Source: Mesoflavibacter sp037029465
GTDB lineage: Bacteria; Bacteroidota; Bacteroidia; Flavobacteriales; Flavobacteriaceae
Length of the DNA stretch: 64,000 nt
Assembly: GCF_037029465.1 (NCBI RefSeq)
Contig: NZ_JAYMEM010000029.1
Span: forward strand, 62,001-126,000
Direction: 5' to 3'
This document shows positions 24,037 to 31,943 of the stretch, piece after piece (positions within the stretch are counted from its first letter, which is position 1; the number at the start of each line of letters is the position of its first letter). The notes beneath the pieces are model-generated. The model was not told where the DNA came from and did no database searches. It saw only the letters and a program-made list of their open reading frames with translations. A program made the translations under genes and the position numbers.

Positions 24037-25299
24037 TTAAACTTCTTTCCCTTTCATCATTTTGTTCCAGTATAAATAAGGTAATCCATATTTTTTAAGC
24101 ATCCAAAGTCGCCAATGCTCTTTTTCACTATTAAAAACTAGCATTTGTTTAAGTTTTGGATCTGGAATAAAGTTATTATCATAATCAAATTCGGCTAAAA
24201 TCATTTTACCATATCCTGTTACTAATGGACAAGATGAATACCCATTGTATGATTTATTTCCTTTTTTACTATGCGCTATTAATTGTAAAATATTATCTGA
24301 AACTACAGGTACTTGCTTACGTATTGCTGCGCCTGTTTTTGCTGTTGGCAAAGCCGCAACATCACCTAAACCAAAAATGTTAGCATACGTATTATGTTGT
24401 AAAGTGTGTTTATCTACGTCTAGCCAACCAGCTTCATTTACTAGTGGAGAATCTTTAACAAACTTTGGCGCTGTTTGTGGTGGCGCAAGGTGAAGCATAT
24501 CAAAAGGCATTTCTATAATAGACTCGCCAGACATGATTTCTCTTAGTTCGTTATCTTCATTTATTACACATTTATTTTCGCCAGTTCCAACACCTTTAAA
24601 GGTTACAATTTGGTTTTCACCATCAATTTTAATTGGCGCGTAGAATGGTTTAAAATGAATACCGTATCTACTAATTACTTGCATTAAACTTTCTCTAATT
24701 TCTTTTACTCCAAAAATAACAGAACCAGGTGTTGCAAACACAACATTAGTTTTATTTTTCAATCCGTTTTTCTTGAAATAATCTGCTGCTAAATAAGCTA
24801 TTTTTTGAGGTGCTCCACCACATTTTATTGGTGTTGTTGGTTGCGTAAACACAGCATTTCCTCCTTTAAAATTCTTTAACACGTCCCAAGTATGTTTTGG
24901 ATCTGTATAATTGCTACAAACTACACCTTTTCCTAAAGATTCTGTCAGACCTTCAATTAAAGTTGTGTCCATAACTAAACCAGGAGATACGATTAAAAAA
25001 TCATACGTTATTGCTCCGTTTTCTTTAGTTTCAACCGTGTTTTCTTCTGGTTTAAACACTGTAGCGTAATCTTTTATCCAATCTGCACCACTAGGCATAA
25101 CAGATGACATAGGACGTTTTGTTTTTTCAAAATCATATGTACCTGCACCAACTAATGTCCATGCTGGTTGGTAATAATGCCAATCTGCTGGCTCTATTAT
25201 ACCTATGTCTAAAGATTTGTCTTTGGAAAGTAAATTGGCAGCAGTCATGATTCCTCCTGTTCCACCTCCAATTACTAAAATTTGATAGTGAGATTTCAT
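24037..25299 (-). CDS. sqr: type II sulfide:quinone oxidoreductase (SQOR-like)
   Basis: A 420-residue FAD flavoprotein close in motif pattern to mitochondrial SQOR. It has an N-terminal 'VIGGGTGGIMTAANL' Rossmann motif, then 'PIKCGGAPQKIAYLA' with C160 and 'GYSSCPLVTGYGKMILAEFD' with C357; these two Cys match the redox pair of the human enzyme. C128 ('VVCSNYTDPKHTWD') is an extra conserved-looking Cys. The C-terminus ('WMLKKYGLPYLYWNKMMKG') is an aromatic/basic membrane-docking segment. It oxidises sulfide to sulfane sulfur on a thiol acceptor and reduces quinone. It is a single gene with a motif-1 promoter and its own terminator. Confidence 0.92.
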   Translation of the reverse strand: MKSHYQILVIGGGTGGIMTAANLLSKDKSLDIGIIEPADWHYYQPAWTLVGAGTYDFEKTKRPMSSVMPSGADWIKDYATVFKPEENTVETKENGAITYDFLIVSPGLVMDTTLIEGLTESLGKGVVCSNYTDPKHTWDVLKNFKGGNAVFTQPTTPIKCGGAPQKIAYLAADYFKKNGLKNKTNVVFATPGSVIFGVKEIRESLMQVISRYGIHFKPFYAPIKIDGENQIVTFKGVGTGENKCVINEDNELREIMSGESIIEMPFDMLHLAPPQTAPKFVKDSPLVNEAGWLDVDKHTLQHNTYANIFGLGDVAALPTAKTGAAIRKQVPVVSDNILQLIAHSKKGNKSYNGYSSCPLVTGYGKMILAEFDYDNNFIPDPKLKQMLVFNSEKEHWRLWMLKKYGLPYLYWNKMMKGKEV

Positions 25300-25340
25300 T
25301 ATTATTTTTATTTAGTGAGTTTGTTAGTTTTCAATCTTGA

Positions 25341-25384
25341 TAAAAATAATAGTGTTTTAAGACAAAAATTGTAACTTTTGTTAC
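25341..25384 (-). promoter_or_regulatory. Crp/Fnr-type promoter of sqr (motif 1)
   Basis: The perfect palindrome core GTAAC-TTTT-GTTAC (25371-25384) with the -7-like box TATTTTTA (25341-25348, minus strand) centred 33 bp away. Confidence 0.65.
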
Positions 25385-25440
25385 ATAACCAATAGAATAC
25401 TAATGTTTTAACAGCTTTAAGCGTAGTTTTTTATCAAAAA

Positions 25441-26043
25441 CTAAAAAACAGTAGTCTCTTTTTCTATTTTATCTATTCTAAAAAATAATTCTCTACCAGC
25501 TCTTAGTTGTATTGAGTTGTGAGAATCTTCCATAATGACAATTTTAAAATACGGTTTGAAGTAATTTACGTATTCTTCTTTACAACCTCCAAAAGGTGGC
25601 TTATCTGTATTTAAAGGCGCATCAAATAACAATCCAACAACTTTACCATTTTGGCTTAGTAAGTCATAAGCTTTTGCTGCGTAAGCTGCTCTTAAATTAG
25701 GGTTTATCGCACAGAAAAAAGTTTGTTCTACAATGAGATCAAAAGTTGTATCTATATCAAAAAAGTTTTCTTGTATTAAGTGATTTTTTGGGAAGTTAGG
25801 CACTCTTTTTAAAAAATTTTCTAACGCAGTTTTTGAAACATCTACCACAAAAACATTTGTAAAACCTTGATGGTGTAAATATTCTGCTTCATGACTATTA
25901 CCGCCGCCAGGAATTAAAACCTTTAAGTTTTTGTCTTCTAACTGATCAAAATAAGCTTTTAGCGGAGGCGAAACTTCACCTAAATCCCAACCTGTATCTT
26001 CATTTTTATATCTATTATCCCAAAATTCTTCAGATAAATCCAT
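25441..26043 (-). CDS. TPMT-like (thiopurine S-methyltransferase family) SAM-dependent methyltransferase
   Basis: 200 residues. The N-terminus 'EFWDNRYKNEDTGWDLGEVS' matches the TPMT-family start. The SAM-binding motif I reads 'VLIPGGGNSHEAEYL' (about 42-56), with 'VFVVDVSKTAL' as motif II and 'LIVEQTFFCAI' downstream. Family members methylate thiols or related small acceptors, including thiol detoxification and selenium or tellurium methylation. It is the last gene of the operon starting with the rhodanese at 28008 and shares one base with the thioredoxin gene, implying coupling. Methylation of sulfide or a persulfide product is inferred from context only. Confidence 0.82.
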   Translation of the reverse strand: MDLSEEFWDNRYKNEDTGWDLGEVSPPLKAYFDQLEDKNLKVLIPGGGNSHEAEYLHHQGFTNVFVVDVSKTALENFLKRVPNFPKNHLIQENFFDIDTTFDLIVEQTFFCAINPNLRAAYAAKAYDLLSQNGKVVGLLFDAPLNTDKPPFGGCKEEYVNYFKPYFKIVIMEDSHNSIQLRAGRELFFRIDKIEKETTVF

Positions 26044-26339
26044 TAATCTAAATTTGTGATGATGTTAATAATTTCATTTTTTTGAAGTACTCCAGATTGA
26101 CGCCAAACTTGTTTTCCGTTTTTAAAAATCATAAGTGTAGGTACGCCTCTAACCTGATATTTTGCAGCTAATGCTTGATTTTTATCTACATCAATTTTTA
26201 TTATAGAAATACGGTCTTTTAAGTTGTCTTTTACTTCTTTTAAAATAGGACTCATCATTTTGCATGGTCCACACCATTCTGCAAAAAAATCTATCAAAAC
26301 AGGTTTGTCTTGATTAATAATATCTGAAAACTTGCTCAT
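26043..26339 (-). CDS. trxA: thioredoxin
   Basis: A 98-residue classical thioredoxin with active site 'WCGPCKM' (C23, C26), 'RGVPTLMIFKNGK' containing the cis-Pro loop, and no signal peptide, so cytoplasmic. It is encoded within a sulfane-sulfur operon 12 bp downstream of the di-haem cytochrome gene and overlapping the methyltransferase. Likely tasks are reduction of persulfides formed by the rhodanese or recycling of peroxiredoxin; this is inference from context. Confidence 0.93.
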   Translation of the reverse strand: MSKFSDIINQDKPVLIDFFAEWCGPCKMMSPILKEVKDNLKDRISIIKIDVDKNQALAAKYQVRGVPTLMIFKNGKQVWRQSGVLQKNEIINIITNLD

Positions 26340-26351
26340 ACCTAAACGTTT

Positions 26352-27368
26352 TTAATTATCAAAAGCGATACTCCAAATACCTCTAACTTGGTCTGTTGTA
26401 TAACCAATAGCTTGGTCTTCTGGATATAACAAAGTTAACTTTTTTATTATTTCGGGTTTAATATTTTCATTTGGTTTACCATGACATTGTAAACACATAC
26501 TATTTGTAACGATTGGATAATACACGTGAACTTGATCTGCATCTTCTTTTACAATTGGACTAATATCTTCTTGGTTTGCCAACTGTTTTTTAAAGGTATT
26601 GATGTAATCAAGCTCAATAGAGTTTGCTTTATTATTAGGGTTTCTTGGTTTATCTGAAACTCTTTTAATATTAGCATTATGCACAACACTCATACTATCT
26701 GTTAACGGATAAGCTTGCTCATTACAAAATGCTAACGCTTCTAAAGTTCCTTTTTTTTGGATGGTTCCCATCAAGTTTTTTCCTAAAACTGCTTTTGTGG
26801 TTAATGCATATTTTAAACCACGTTCGCCGTAAGGTAAATCTTGATAGTTAACTTCTGCTTGTTGTTTGTGCATACCTTGTCCCATTCCTTTACCTTTTCC
26901 GTTACCCATGCCTTGCCCTTTGTGTTTGCCTTGTTCTTCTTTAAAATGATCTTCAAACCATTCTGGTTGATCAATATCAAAATCAAACATATATTCTGCA
27001 ATTTGCTTAATATCTTCTTCTGGGAAAGATTGTTTTGGCATGACACCAAAGCGTTTTACAGCACCAAACATTTTTGCATCTTCTTTATTTGGGTTTTTAA
27101 TCCAAGCTTGCATTGCAGCTACAAAATCTTCTTTTGATGTATCAGAATCTATGTAATGCTTTTTTATTGCAACCATTGGTGGCGCAATCCGATCGTCATG
27201 ACTAGCAGTTGGACTATGACAAACGTAACAATGTTTTTCCATTAGCTTTTTACCTGGATGATTGTTAGCTTGTAATTGTACTTCTAATGCAGAATATTCT
27301 TTCTTTTCTGAATCTTTACAACTAAAAAAAGTGATCGCTAACACTGAAATTATAAGTAACTGTTTCAT
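26352..27368 (-). CDS. di-haem c-type cytochrome lipoprotein with DUF3365 (Tll0287-like) domain
   Basis: 338 residues. Lipobox 'AITFFSC' (Cys about 17), then a class I cytochrome c domain with CYVCH (C47-H51) and a candidate Met ligand region ('FGVMPKQSFPEEDI', about 107-120). A low-complexity linker of Gly, Lys, Met, Gln and His (about 147-168) precedes a DUF3365 domain (about 173-335) with a second haem motif CLQCH (C292-H296). It is membrane-anchored and periplasm-facing. It may take electrons from a sulfur intermediate to the oxidases encoded in the window, but no substrate is known for this fusion. Confidence 0.85.
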   Translation of the reverse strand: MKQLLIISVLAITFFSCKDSEKKEYSALEVQLQANNHPGKKLMEKHCYVCHSPTASHDDRIAPPMVAIKKHYIDSDTSKEDFVAAMQAWIKNPNKEDAKMFGAVKRFGVMPKQSFPEEDIKQIAEYMFDFDIDQPEWFEDHFKEEQGKHKGQGMGNGKGKGMGQGMHKQQAEVNYQDLPYGERGLKYALTTKAVLGKNLMGTIQKKGTLEALAFCNEQAYPLTDSMSVVHNANIKRVSDKPRNPNNKANSIELDYINTFKKQLANQEDISPIVKEDADQVHVYYPIVTNSMCLQCHGKPNENIKPEIIKKLTLLYPEDQAIGYTTDQVRGIWSIAFDN

Positions 27369-27370
27369 GA

Positions 27371-27640
27371 TTATTTTGACATTTTACCCGTTGCGCAACT
27401 CACGAAAGATTTAGCTTTAGATACTAATCCGTTTTCATCTTCTATAGATGGATAACCTAAACTTCTTAGTTTTTGTTTTACCTCTATTGCATCTTCAGGA
27501 TTTGGGCAATCAAAAGTGACTTTACTTTCTTCTACATCTACATTTATATTTGAAATTGCTTCAATTTCTGATAATTTAGTTGAAATGGTATTTGCACAAC
27601 CACCACATTTTAGGTTTTGAACTATTATTGATGTTTTCAT
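27371..27640 (-). CDS. heavy-metal-associated (HMA) domain protein
   Basis: 89 residues: a ferredoxin-like HMA domain with 'LKCGGCANTI' (C12, C15), a CxxC metal- or persulfide-binding site, and a short C-terminal extension with one more Cys ('FVSCATGK'). The usual role is copper chaperoning; in a sulfane-sulfur operon a CGGC site could also carry persulfide. It is spaced 2 bp from the cytochrome gene and 8 bp from the rhodanese gene. Confidence 0.85.
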   Translation of the reverse strand: MKTSIIVQNLKCGGCANTISTKLSEIEAISNINVDVEESKVTFDCPNPEDAIEVKQKLRSLGYPSIEDENGLVSKAKSFVSCATGKMSK

Positions 27641-27648
27641 ATTTGTTT

Positions 27649-28008
27649 TTATTTATAATTTAAAATTCCGCCTTCCAAATCATAGATGTCTTTAAAACCT
27701 CTTTCTGCTAATTTGTTGGCTGTTTGTCTGCTTCTATTTCCGCTTTTACAATAAATGTAAACTGGTTTTTCTTTGTCTAATTTGTCAAATTCTACATTAA
27801 ATTTCCCTGAAAAAAAGTCTATATTTTTAGCGCCTTCAATATGACCTGCTTCAAATTCAGCTGGCGTACGTACATCTATTAATTGCACGTCTTTATCTTG
27901 TATTTGGGCTTTAAATTCTTCTGGAGATAATACTTTTATTGGTTTATCTTGTACTGAATTATTTCCGAATAAAAATGAAAATATTGACATAATGAGTATG
28001 TATTTCAT
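27649..28008 (-). CDS. secreted single-domain rhodanese
   Basis: 119 residues with a hydrophobic N-terminus (about 1-16) and one rhodanese domain. The catalytic loop 'YCKSGNRSRQ' places the persulfide-forming Cys at residue 87, and 'VQLIDVRTPAEFEAGHIEGA' holds the conserved CH2A-type motif. The hydrophobic leader suggests export or membrane anchoring. It is first gene of a five-gene operon (rhodanese, HMA, cytochrome, thioredoxin, methyltransferase) driven by the promoter at 28024-28067. It moves sulfane sulfur between thiols. Confidence 0.88.
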   Translation of the reverse strand: MKYILIMSIFSFLFGNNSVQDKPIKVLSPEEFKAQIQDKDVQLIDVRTPAEFEAGHIEGAKNIDFFSGKFNVEFDKLDKEKPVYIYCKSGNRSRQTANKLAERGFKDIYDLEGGILNYK

Positions 28009-28023
28009 CTATAAAAATTTCTA

Positions 28024-28067
28024 TAAAATTACGTCAATTTGTTACTATTGTTGGTAACCTTTGTTAC
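28024..28067 (-). promoter_or_regulatory. Crp/Fnr-type promoter of the rhodanese operon (motif 1)
   Basis: GTAAC-CTTT-GTTAC (28054-28067) with the -7-like box TAATTTTA (28024-28031, minus strand) centred 33 bp away. Confidence 0.65.
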
Positions 28068-28070
28068 AAA

Positions 28071-28106
28071 AAAAGTGTGTGTTACAGATTTGTAACACAC
28101 ACTTTT
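28071..28106 (-). terminator. strong terminator of the MBL-rhodanese gene at 28128
   Basis: A perfect 16-bp stem AAAAGTGTGTGTTACA / TGTAACACACACTTTT with a GATT loop and a following T-run on the minus strand. Confidence 0.85.
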
Positions 28107-28127
28107 AACTAACTAAAAAACTTAAAA

Positions 28128-29543
28128 CTACTTTAATGTTGATGGACAAACATAGTCTGTTACTGGTATATCTGTTTTTTTGATAGCACCGTAACCACCA
28201 CCAACATCTATTAAGTTGTGGATGCCTCTACTTTTTAAAATAGAAGCTGCTATTACAGATCTATATCCTCCTGCACAATGCACATAAAATGTTTTGTTAT
28301 CAGGAAATTCTTGTAAATAATTATTTATGTAATCCAATGGTGTACTTTTTGCTCCGTCAACATGTTCGGCAGTAAACTCTCCATTTTTTCGTACATCAAA
28401 TACAACGTCTTTATTATCTTCAAAACGGTTTGCGAATTCTTCTGCTGAAATTGAAGTTATAGTATCATACTCTTTACCAGAATTTTTCCAAGATTGAAAA
28501 CTACCATCTAAATAACCTATTACGTTATCAAAACCAACGCGAGATAAACGTGTTACCACTTCTTCTTCTCTTCCTTCTGGAGCTACTAAAAGTATTGGCT
28601 GACTTACATCTACAATTAAAGCACCAACCCAGGGAGCAAATCCACCATCTATACCAATAAAGATTGAACGAGGAATGTGTCCTTTTACAAATTCTGATTG
28701 ATGACGTACATCTAAAATAATAGCTTCAGTTTCATTTGCTGCAGCTTCAAAAGCTTCTGGTGATAAAGGGTTATTAGATTTTGTGATAACGTTATCAAAA
28801 CTTTCGTAGCCAGTAATATTCATCATTACGTTTTGAGGAAAATATCCTGGTGGCTCTGATAAACCATCTAGTACTTCTTCTATAAATTCTTCTTTGGTCA
28901 TATCTGCACGTAAAGCGTAATTTACTTCTTTTTGATGACCAAGTGTATCTGTAGTTTCTTTACTCATATTTTTACCACACGCAGATCCTGCACCGTGATT
29001 TGGATACACAATTAAATCGTCACTTAATGGCATAATTTTGTTACGTAAAGAATCATATAGATAACCTGCTAACTTTTCTTGAGTTAAATCTGCAACAACT
29101 TTTTGAGCCAAATCTGGACGACCAACATCACCAATAAATAATGTATCACCAGTAACAATACCATGTTCTTTACCATTTTCATCTATTAAAAGATACGTGG
29201 TGCTTTCCATAGTATGACCAGGTGTATGGATTACTTTTATCTTGTAGTTACCAACTTCAAAAATTTGTCCGTCTTCTGCTACAATAGCATCGTAATTTGG
29301 TTTGGCTGTTGGACCAAAAACAATGCTTGCTCCTGTTTTTTCTTTTAAATCTAAGTGACCAGAAACAAAATCTGCGTGAAAATGCGTTTCAAAAACATAC
29401 TTGATTTTTGCATCGTCTAATTTTGCTCTATTAATATATGGCTGAACTTCGCGAAGCGGATCTATTATTGCTACTTCTCCATTGTTTTCTATGTAATACG
29501 CTGCGTGAGCTAAACAACCAGTATAAATTTGTTCTACTTTCAT
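28128..29543 (-). CDS. MBL-fold persulfide dioxygenase-like protein with two rhodanese domains (paralogue)
   Basis: 471 residues with the same three-domain plan as the protein at 21506. The MBL domain has 'THFHADFVSGHLDL', 'HTPGHTMES', 'VTGDTLFIGDVGRPDL' and 'YPNHGAGS'; a first rhodanese-like domain ('AIILDVRHQSEFVKGHIPRS') lacks a catalytic Cys; the second has 'HCAGGYRSVIAAS' near residue 425. The metal ligands of the ETHE1-like site are intact. Expected reaction: persulfide plus oxygen to sulfite, coupled to rhodanese transfer. It is a single gene with its own motif-1 promoter and terminator. The product sulfite could leave by the TauE exporter encoded directly upstream. Confidence 0.87.
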   Translation of the reverse strand: MKVEQIYTGCLAHAAYYIENNGEVAIIDPLREVQPYINRAKLDDAKIKYVFETHFHADFVSGHLDLKEKTGASIVFGPTAKPNYDAIVAEDGQIFEVGNYKIKVIHTPGHTMESTTYLLIDENGKEHGIVTGDTLFIGDVGRPDLAQKVVADLTQEKLAGYLYDSLRNKIMPLSDDLIVYPNHGAGSACGKNMSKETTDTLGHQKEVNYALRADMTKEEFIEEVLDGLSEPPGYFPQNVMMNITGYESFDNVITKSNNPLSPEAFEAAANETEAIILDVRHQSEFVKGHIPRSIFIGIDGGFAPWVGALIVDVSQPILLVAPEGREEEVVTRLSRVGFDNVIGYLDGSFQSWKNSGKEYDTITSISAEEFANRFEDNKDVVFDVRKNGEFTAEHVDGAKSTPLDYINNYLQEFPDNKTFYVHCAGGYRSVIAASILKSRGIHNLIDVGGGYGAIKKTDIPVTDYVCPSTLK

Positions 29544-29592
29544 GTTATTTTATGTTCTGATTCAATTTTAAAAATTGATTATTAATGGGTTA

Positions 29593-29636
29593 TAAAATTA
29601 ATTGATTTGTAATTATATAGATGTAACAAAAGTTAC
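29593..29636 (-). promoter_or_regulatory. Crp/Fnr-type promoter of the MBL-rhodanese gene (motif 1)
   Basis: TGTAAC-AAAA-GTTACA core at 29623-29636 with the -7-like box TAATTTTA (29593-29600, minus strand) centred 33 bp away. Confidence 0.65.
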
Positions 29637-29641
29637 AATTA

Positions 29642-30436
29642 TCATTTAGTTAACTCTTTGAAAATTATATATATTCCCATAACGAGTACAAACCATCCAA
29701 ATCCTTTTTTAAGTTTTGCGCCTTCAATAAATTTTGAAAGATACGTGCCGATAAATATACCAATAATAGAGATGGATGTAAAACTTAATAAAAACAACCA
29801 ATCTATTTCTATATTTTGAACATCTCCAATAAATCCTATTAACGAGTTAATAGCTATGATTAATAACGAAGTTGCTACAGCATTTTTTATAGACATTCTA
29901 GCAAAAAACATTAGTGTTGGAATGATTAAAAATCCGCCACCAGCACCAACTAATCCTGTTAAGACACCTATAAATGCCGCTTGAAAAAAGAAAACCACAA
30001 AATTAAGGCTTACATCTTCTTCTATAACTTCTTTTTTACTTTTTAACATAGATATTGAAGCTAAAAGCATTAATACTGCAAATAGTAACATTATTGCAAT
30101 ATCTTTTGTGATTATAAAATTGTTTATTTTATAAAATTGTTCTGGTATTGCTGGCACTAAATACTTACGTGTTAAAAATACTGCTGTAAATGCAGGAACT
30201 GCAAAAACAATTGCTGTTTTAAAGTCTACTAATTTTTTTTGAATGTTTTTTAAAGCTCCAACTAAAGCAGAACTACCAACCACAAATAAAGAATATGCTG
30301 TAGCTGTAATTGGATTGATCCCTAAAAGATAGACTAATATAGGAACTGTAAGTATTGATCCGCCACCACCAATTAAGCCTAAAACAAGACCTATTAGTAA
30401 TGCGCCTATGTATCCAAGTATATATTGTATTTCCAT
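29642..30436 (-). CDS. sulfite exporter TauE/SafE family protein
   Basis: A 264-residue eight-helix membrane protein of the TauE/SafE family with the two internal repeats 'GGGGSILTVPIL' (about 24-35) and 'GAGGGFLIIPTLM' (about 164-176). The family exports small sulfur anions such as sulfite or sulfoacetate. Its position between the MBL-rhodanese gene and the Crp/Fnr regulator, with a consensus promoter of the same regulon, supports a role in removing sulfite from sulfide oxidation. Confidence 0.9.
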   Translation of the reverse strand: MEIQYILGYIGALLIGLVLGLIGGGGSILTVPILVYLLGINPITATAYSLFVVGSSALVGALKNIQKKLVDFKTAIVFAVPAFTAVFLTRKYLVPAIPEQFYKINNFIITKDIAIMLLFAVLMLLASISMLKSKKEVIEEDVSLNFVVFFFQAAFIGVLTGLVGAGGGFLIIPTLMFFARMSIKNAVATSLLIIAINSLIGFIGDVQNIEIDWLFLLSFTSISIIGIFIGTYLSKFIEGAKLKKGFGWFVLVMGIYIIFKELTK

Positions 30437-30453
30437 AGTTAAGAGTTAGTACT

Positions 30454-30497
30454 CAAAACTAATAATGATTAGCTTGTTTTTTTGTAACATTTGTTAC
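30454..30497 (-). promoter_or_regulatory. Crp/Fnr-type promoter of the TauE gene (motif 1)
   Basis: TGTAAC-ATTT-GTTACA core at 30484-30497 with the full-consensus -7 box TAGTTTTG (30454-30461, minus strand) centred 33 bp away. Confidence 0.7.
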
Positions 30498-30501
30498 AGG
30501 T

Positions 30502-31134
30502 TTATAAGTCAAGTACTTTAATATTATTTCTGTGTAGCTCTATGCGACCATTTATTTCTAGAGCTTTAAGTAGTCTTGATATTACAACCCTTGATGTATG
30601 CAAGTCTGAAGCTATTTCTTGATGTGTAACATGTATCACTTCGTTATGATTTACCATTGCTTTATCTTTAAGGTACTTAAATAGTCTTTCGTCCATTTTT
30701 AAAAAAGCAATAGTATCTATAGCTTCTAAAAGCTCGGTCATTCTGTTTTGATAGCTTTGCAACACAAAATTACGCCATGACTTATACTTGCCTAGCCACT
30801 CTTCCATTTTTTGAACTGGCACCATTATTAATCTTGCATCTGTTTCGGCTATTGCTCTTATTTCACTTTTAGAATCTCCTAAACAACACGACAATGTCAT
30901 TGCACAAGTATCACCTTGTTCTATAAAGTAAAGAATAAGCTCATCTCCTTCTTTATCTTCTCTTAAAATCTTAATGGCTCCGCTAATTAATAGTGGCATA
31001 GATTTTATGTAGTCTCCTATTTCTATCAATTTAAGTCCTTCTGGAATATCTCTATAAGTACCAACATTGTTTATTTCTTGAAGTAATTCATCTTCAAATA
31101 AATAGCCATAATGCTGCTTAAGCTCTTCTATCAT
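30502..31134 (-). CDS. Crp/Fnr-family regulator, candidate master regulator of the sulfur and oxidase genes
   Basis: 210 residues: a cyclic-nucleotide-binding-type beta-roll (about 20-115), dimerisation helix (about 120-145) and winged HTH (about 150-210). The recognition helix 'TSRVVISRLLKAL' has Arg182-Val183 and Arg187, and lacks the Glu of Crp/Fnr. NtcA, which reads GTA-N8-TAC, has a similar S-T-R-V-x-V-T-R helix. Motif 1 of this window, GTAAC-N4-GTTAC, contains exactly GTA-N8-TAC, so this protein is the likely reader. Three Cys near the roll (C77, C83, C84 in 'DTCAMTLSCCLG') could sense sulfane sulfur or redox state; that is speculation. Confidence 0.88.
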   Translation of the reverse strand: MIEELKQHYGYLFEDELLQEINNVGTYRDIPEGLKLIEIGDYIKSMPLLISGAIKILREDKEGDELILYFIEQGDTCAMTLSCCLGDSKSEIRAIAETDARLIMVPVQKMEEWLGKYKSWRNFVLQSYQNRMTELLEAIDTIAFLKMDERLFKYLKDKAMVNHNEVIHVTHQEIASDLHTSRVVISRLLKALEINGRIELHRNNIKVLDL

Positions 31135-31213
31135 TTTAGAATAATTTTTCTACGTAAAGTTATGTATTTTAAGTAATATTAAGTTTAAGTTTGCTAAAAT
31201 TTAATACCTGTTT

Positions 31214-31870
31214 ATGCTAAAAGCTATTTTATTTGATATGGATGGTGTTATTGTAGATACTGAGCCTTTACACTACAAAGCTTACCATAAAATGTTTGAG
31301 GATTACAAGATTGTTGTAGATAAAGATTTGTACGAAAGTTTTACAGGTCAATCTACTAAAAACGTGTGTACTAGATTAGTTAATCATTTTAGTTTAGAGG
31401 CACATCCTAAAGATTTAGAATTATGTAAACGCAGTCATTTTAATAGTCTTTTTGAAACTGATGAAAGCCTACAATTATTAGATGGTGTTTATGATATAAT
31501 TGTTGATTATTATAACAATGGTTTAACTTTAGTTTTAGCATCTTCTGCATCAAATAGCACTATTGAAAAAGTATTTACACGATTTAAATTAGATTCATTT
31601 TTTAAGGCAAAAATTAGCGGCGCTACTTTAAAAGCATCAAAACCACATCCAGAAATTTTTGAAAAAGCAGCACAATTAGCCAATACAAAACAATCTGAAT
31701 GTATTGTAATTGAAGACTCTACAAACGGCATAGAAGCTGCAAAATCTGCTGGTAGTTACTGTATTGGTTATGATAGTTTACACTCTAAAAACCAAGACTA
31801 TTCTAAAGCCGATTTAGTAATAACTTCTTTTAAACAAATACCTTATCAAAAAATAAAGTCACTTATTTAA
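31214..31870 (+). CDS. HAD-superfamily phosphatase/phosphomutase (beta-phosphoglucomutase-like)
   Basis: 218 residues, HAD subfamily IA with a helical cap. Motif I 'LFDMDGVIVDTEPLH' has D8 and D10, motif II is the Ser in 'LASSASN', motif III the Lys in 'ASKPHPEIF', motif IV 'VIEDSTNGIEAA'. The DxDGVxxDTE pattern fits beta-phosphoglucomutase-like or small sugar-phosphate phosphatases. It is divergent from the Crp/Fnr gene, and its neighbour downstream is hemN with its own promoter. Substrate not predictable. Confidence 0.9.
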   Translation: MLKAILFDMDGVIVDTEPLHYKAYHKMFEDYKIVVDKDLYESFTGQSTKNVCTRLVNHFSLEAHPKDLELCKRSHFNSLFETDESLQLLDGVYDIIVDYYNNGLTLVLASSASNSTIEKVFTRFKLDSFFKAKISGATLKASKPHPEIFEKAAQLANTKQSECIVIEDSTNGIEAAKSAGSYCIGYDSLHSKNQDYSKADLVITSFKQIPYQKIKSLI

Positions 31871-31880
31871 TTTTTCGGCT

Positions 31881-31925
31881 TATGACGGATGTCATATTTT
31901 AAACTGTTTTTCCGCACTAATTTTG
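31881..31925 (+). promoter_or_regulatory. Crp/Fnr-type promoter of hemN (motif 2)
   Basis: The palindrome TATGAC-GGAT-GTCATA (31881-31896) and consensus -7 box TAATTTTG (31918-31925) are centred exactly 33 bp apart. This rules out the TTG at 31923 as a start codon. Confidence 0.75.
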
Positions 31926-31943
31926 ACCTATAAAAAATTAGTT

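Noticed and set aside
31135..31213. Autoregulatory site for the Crp/Fnr gene at 30502
   Set aside because: A -7-like box TAACTTTA is present at 31155-31162 on the minus strand, but no motif-1 or motif-2 palindrome lies 33 bp upstream.
31923..31943. TTG start for hemN
   Set aside because: The TTG is part of the -7 box TAATTTTG; the ATG at 31944 fits the family start better.
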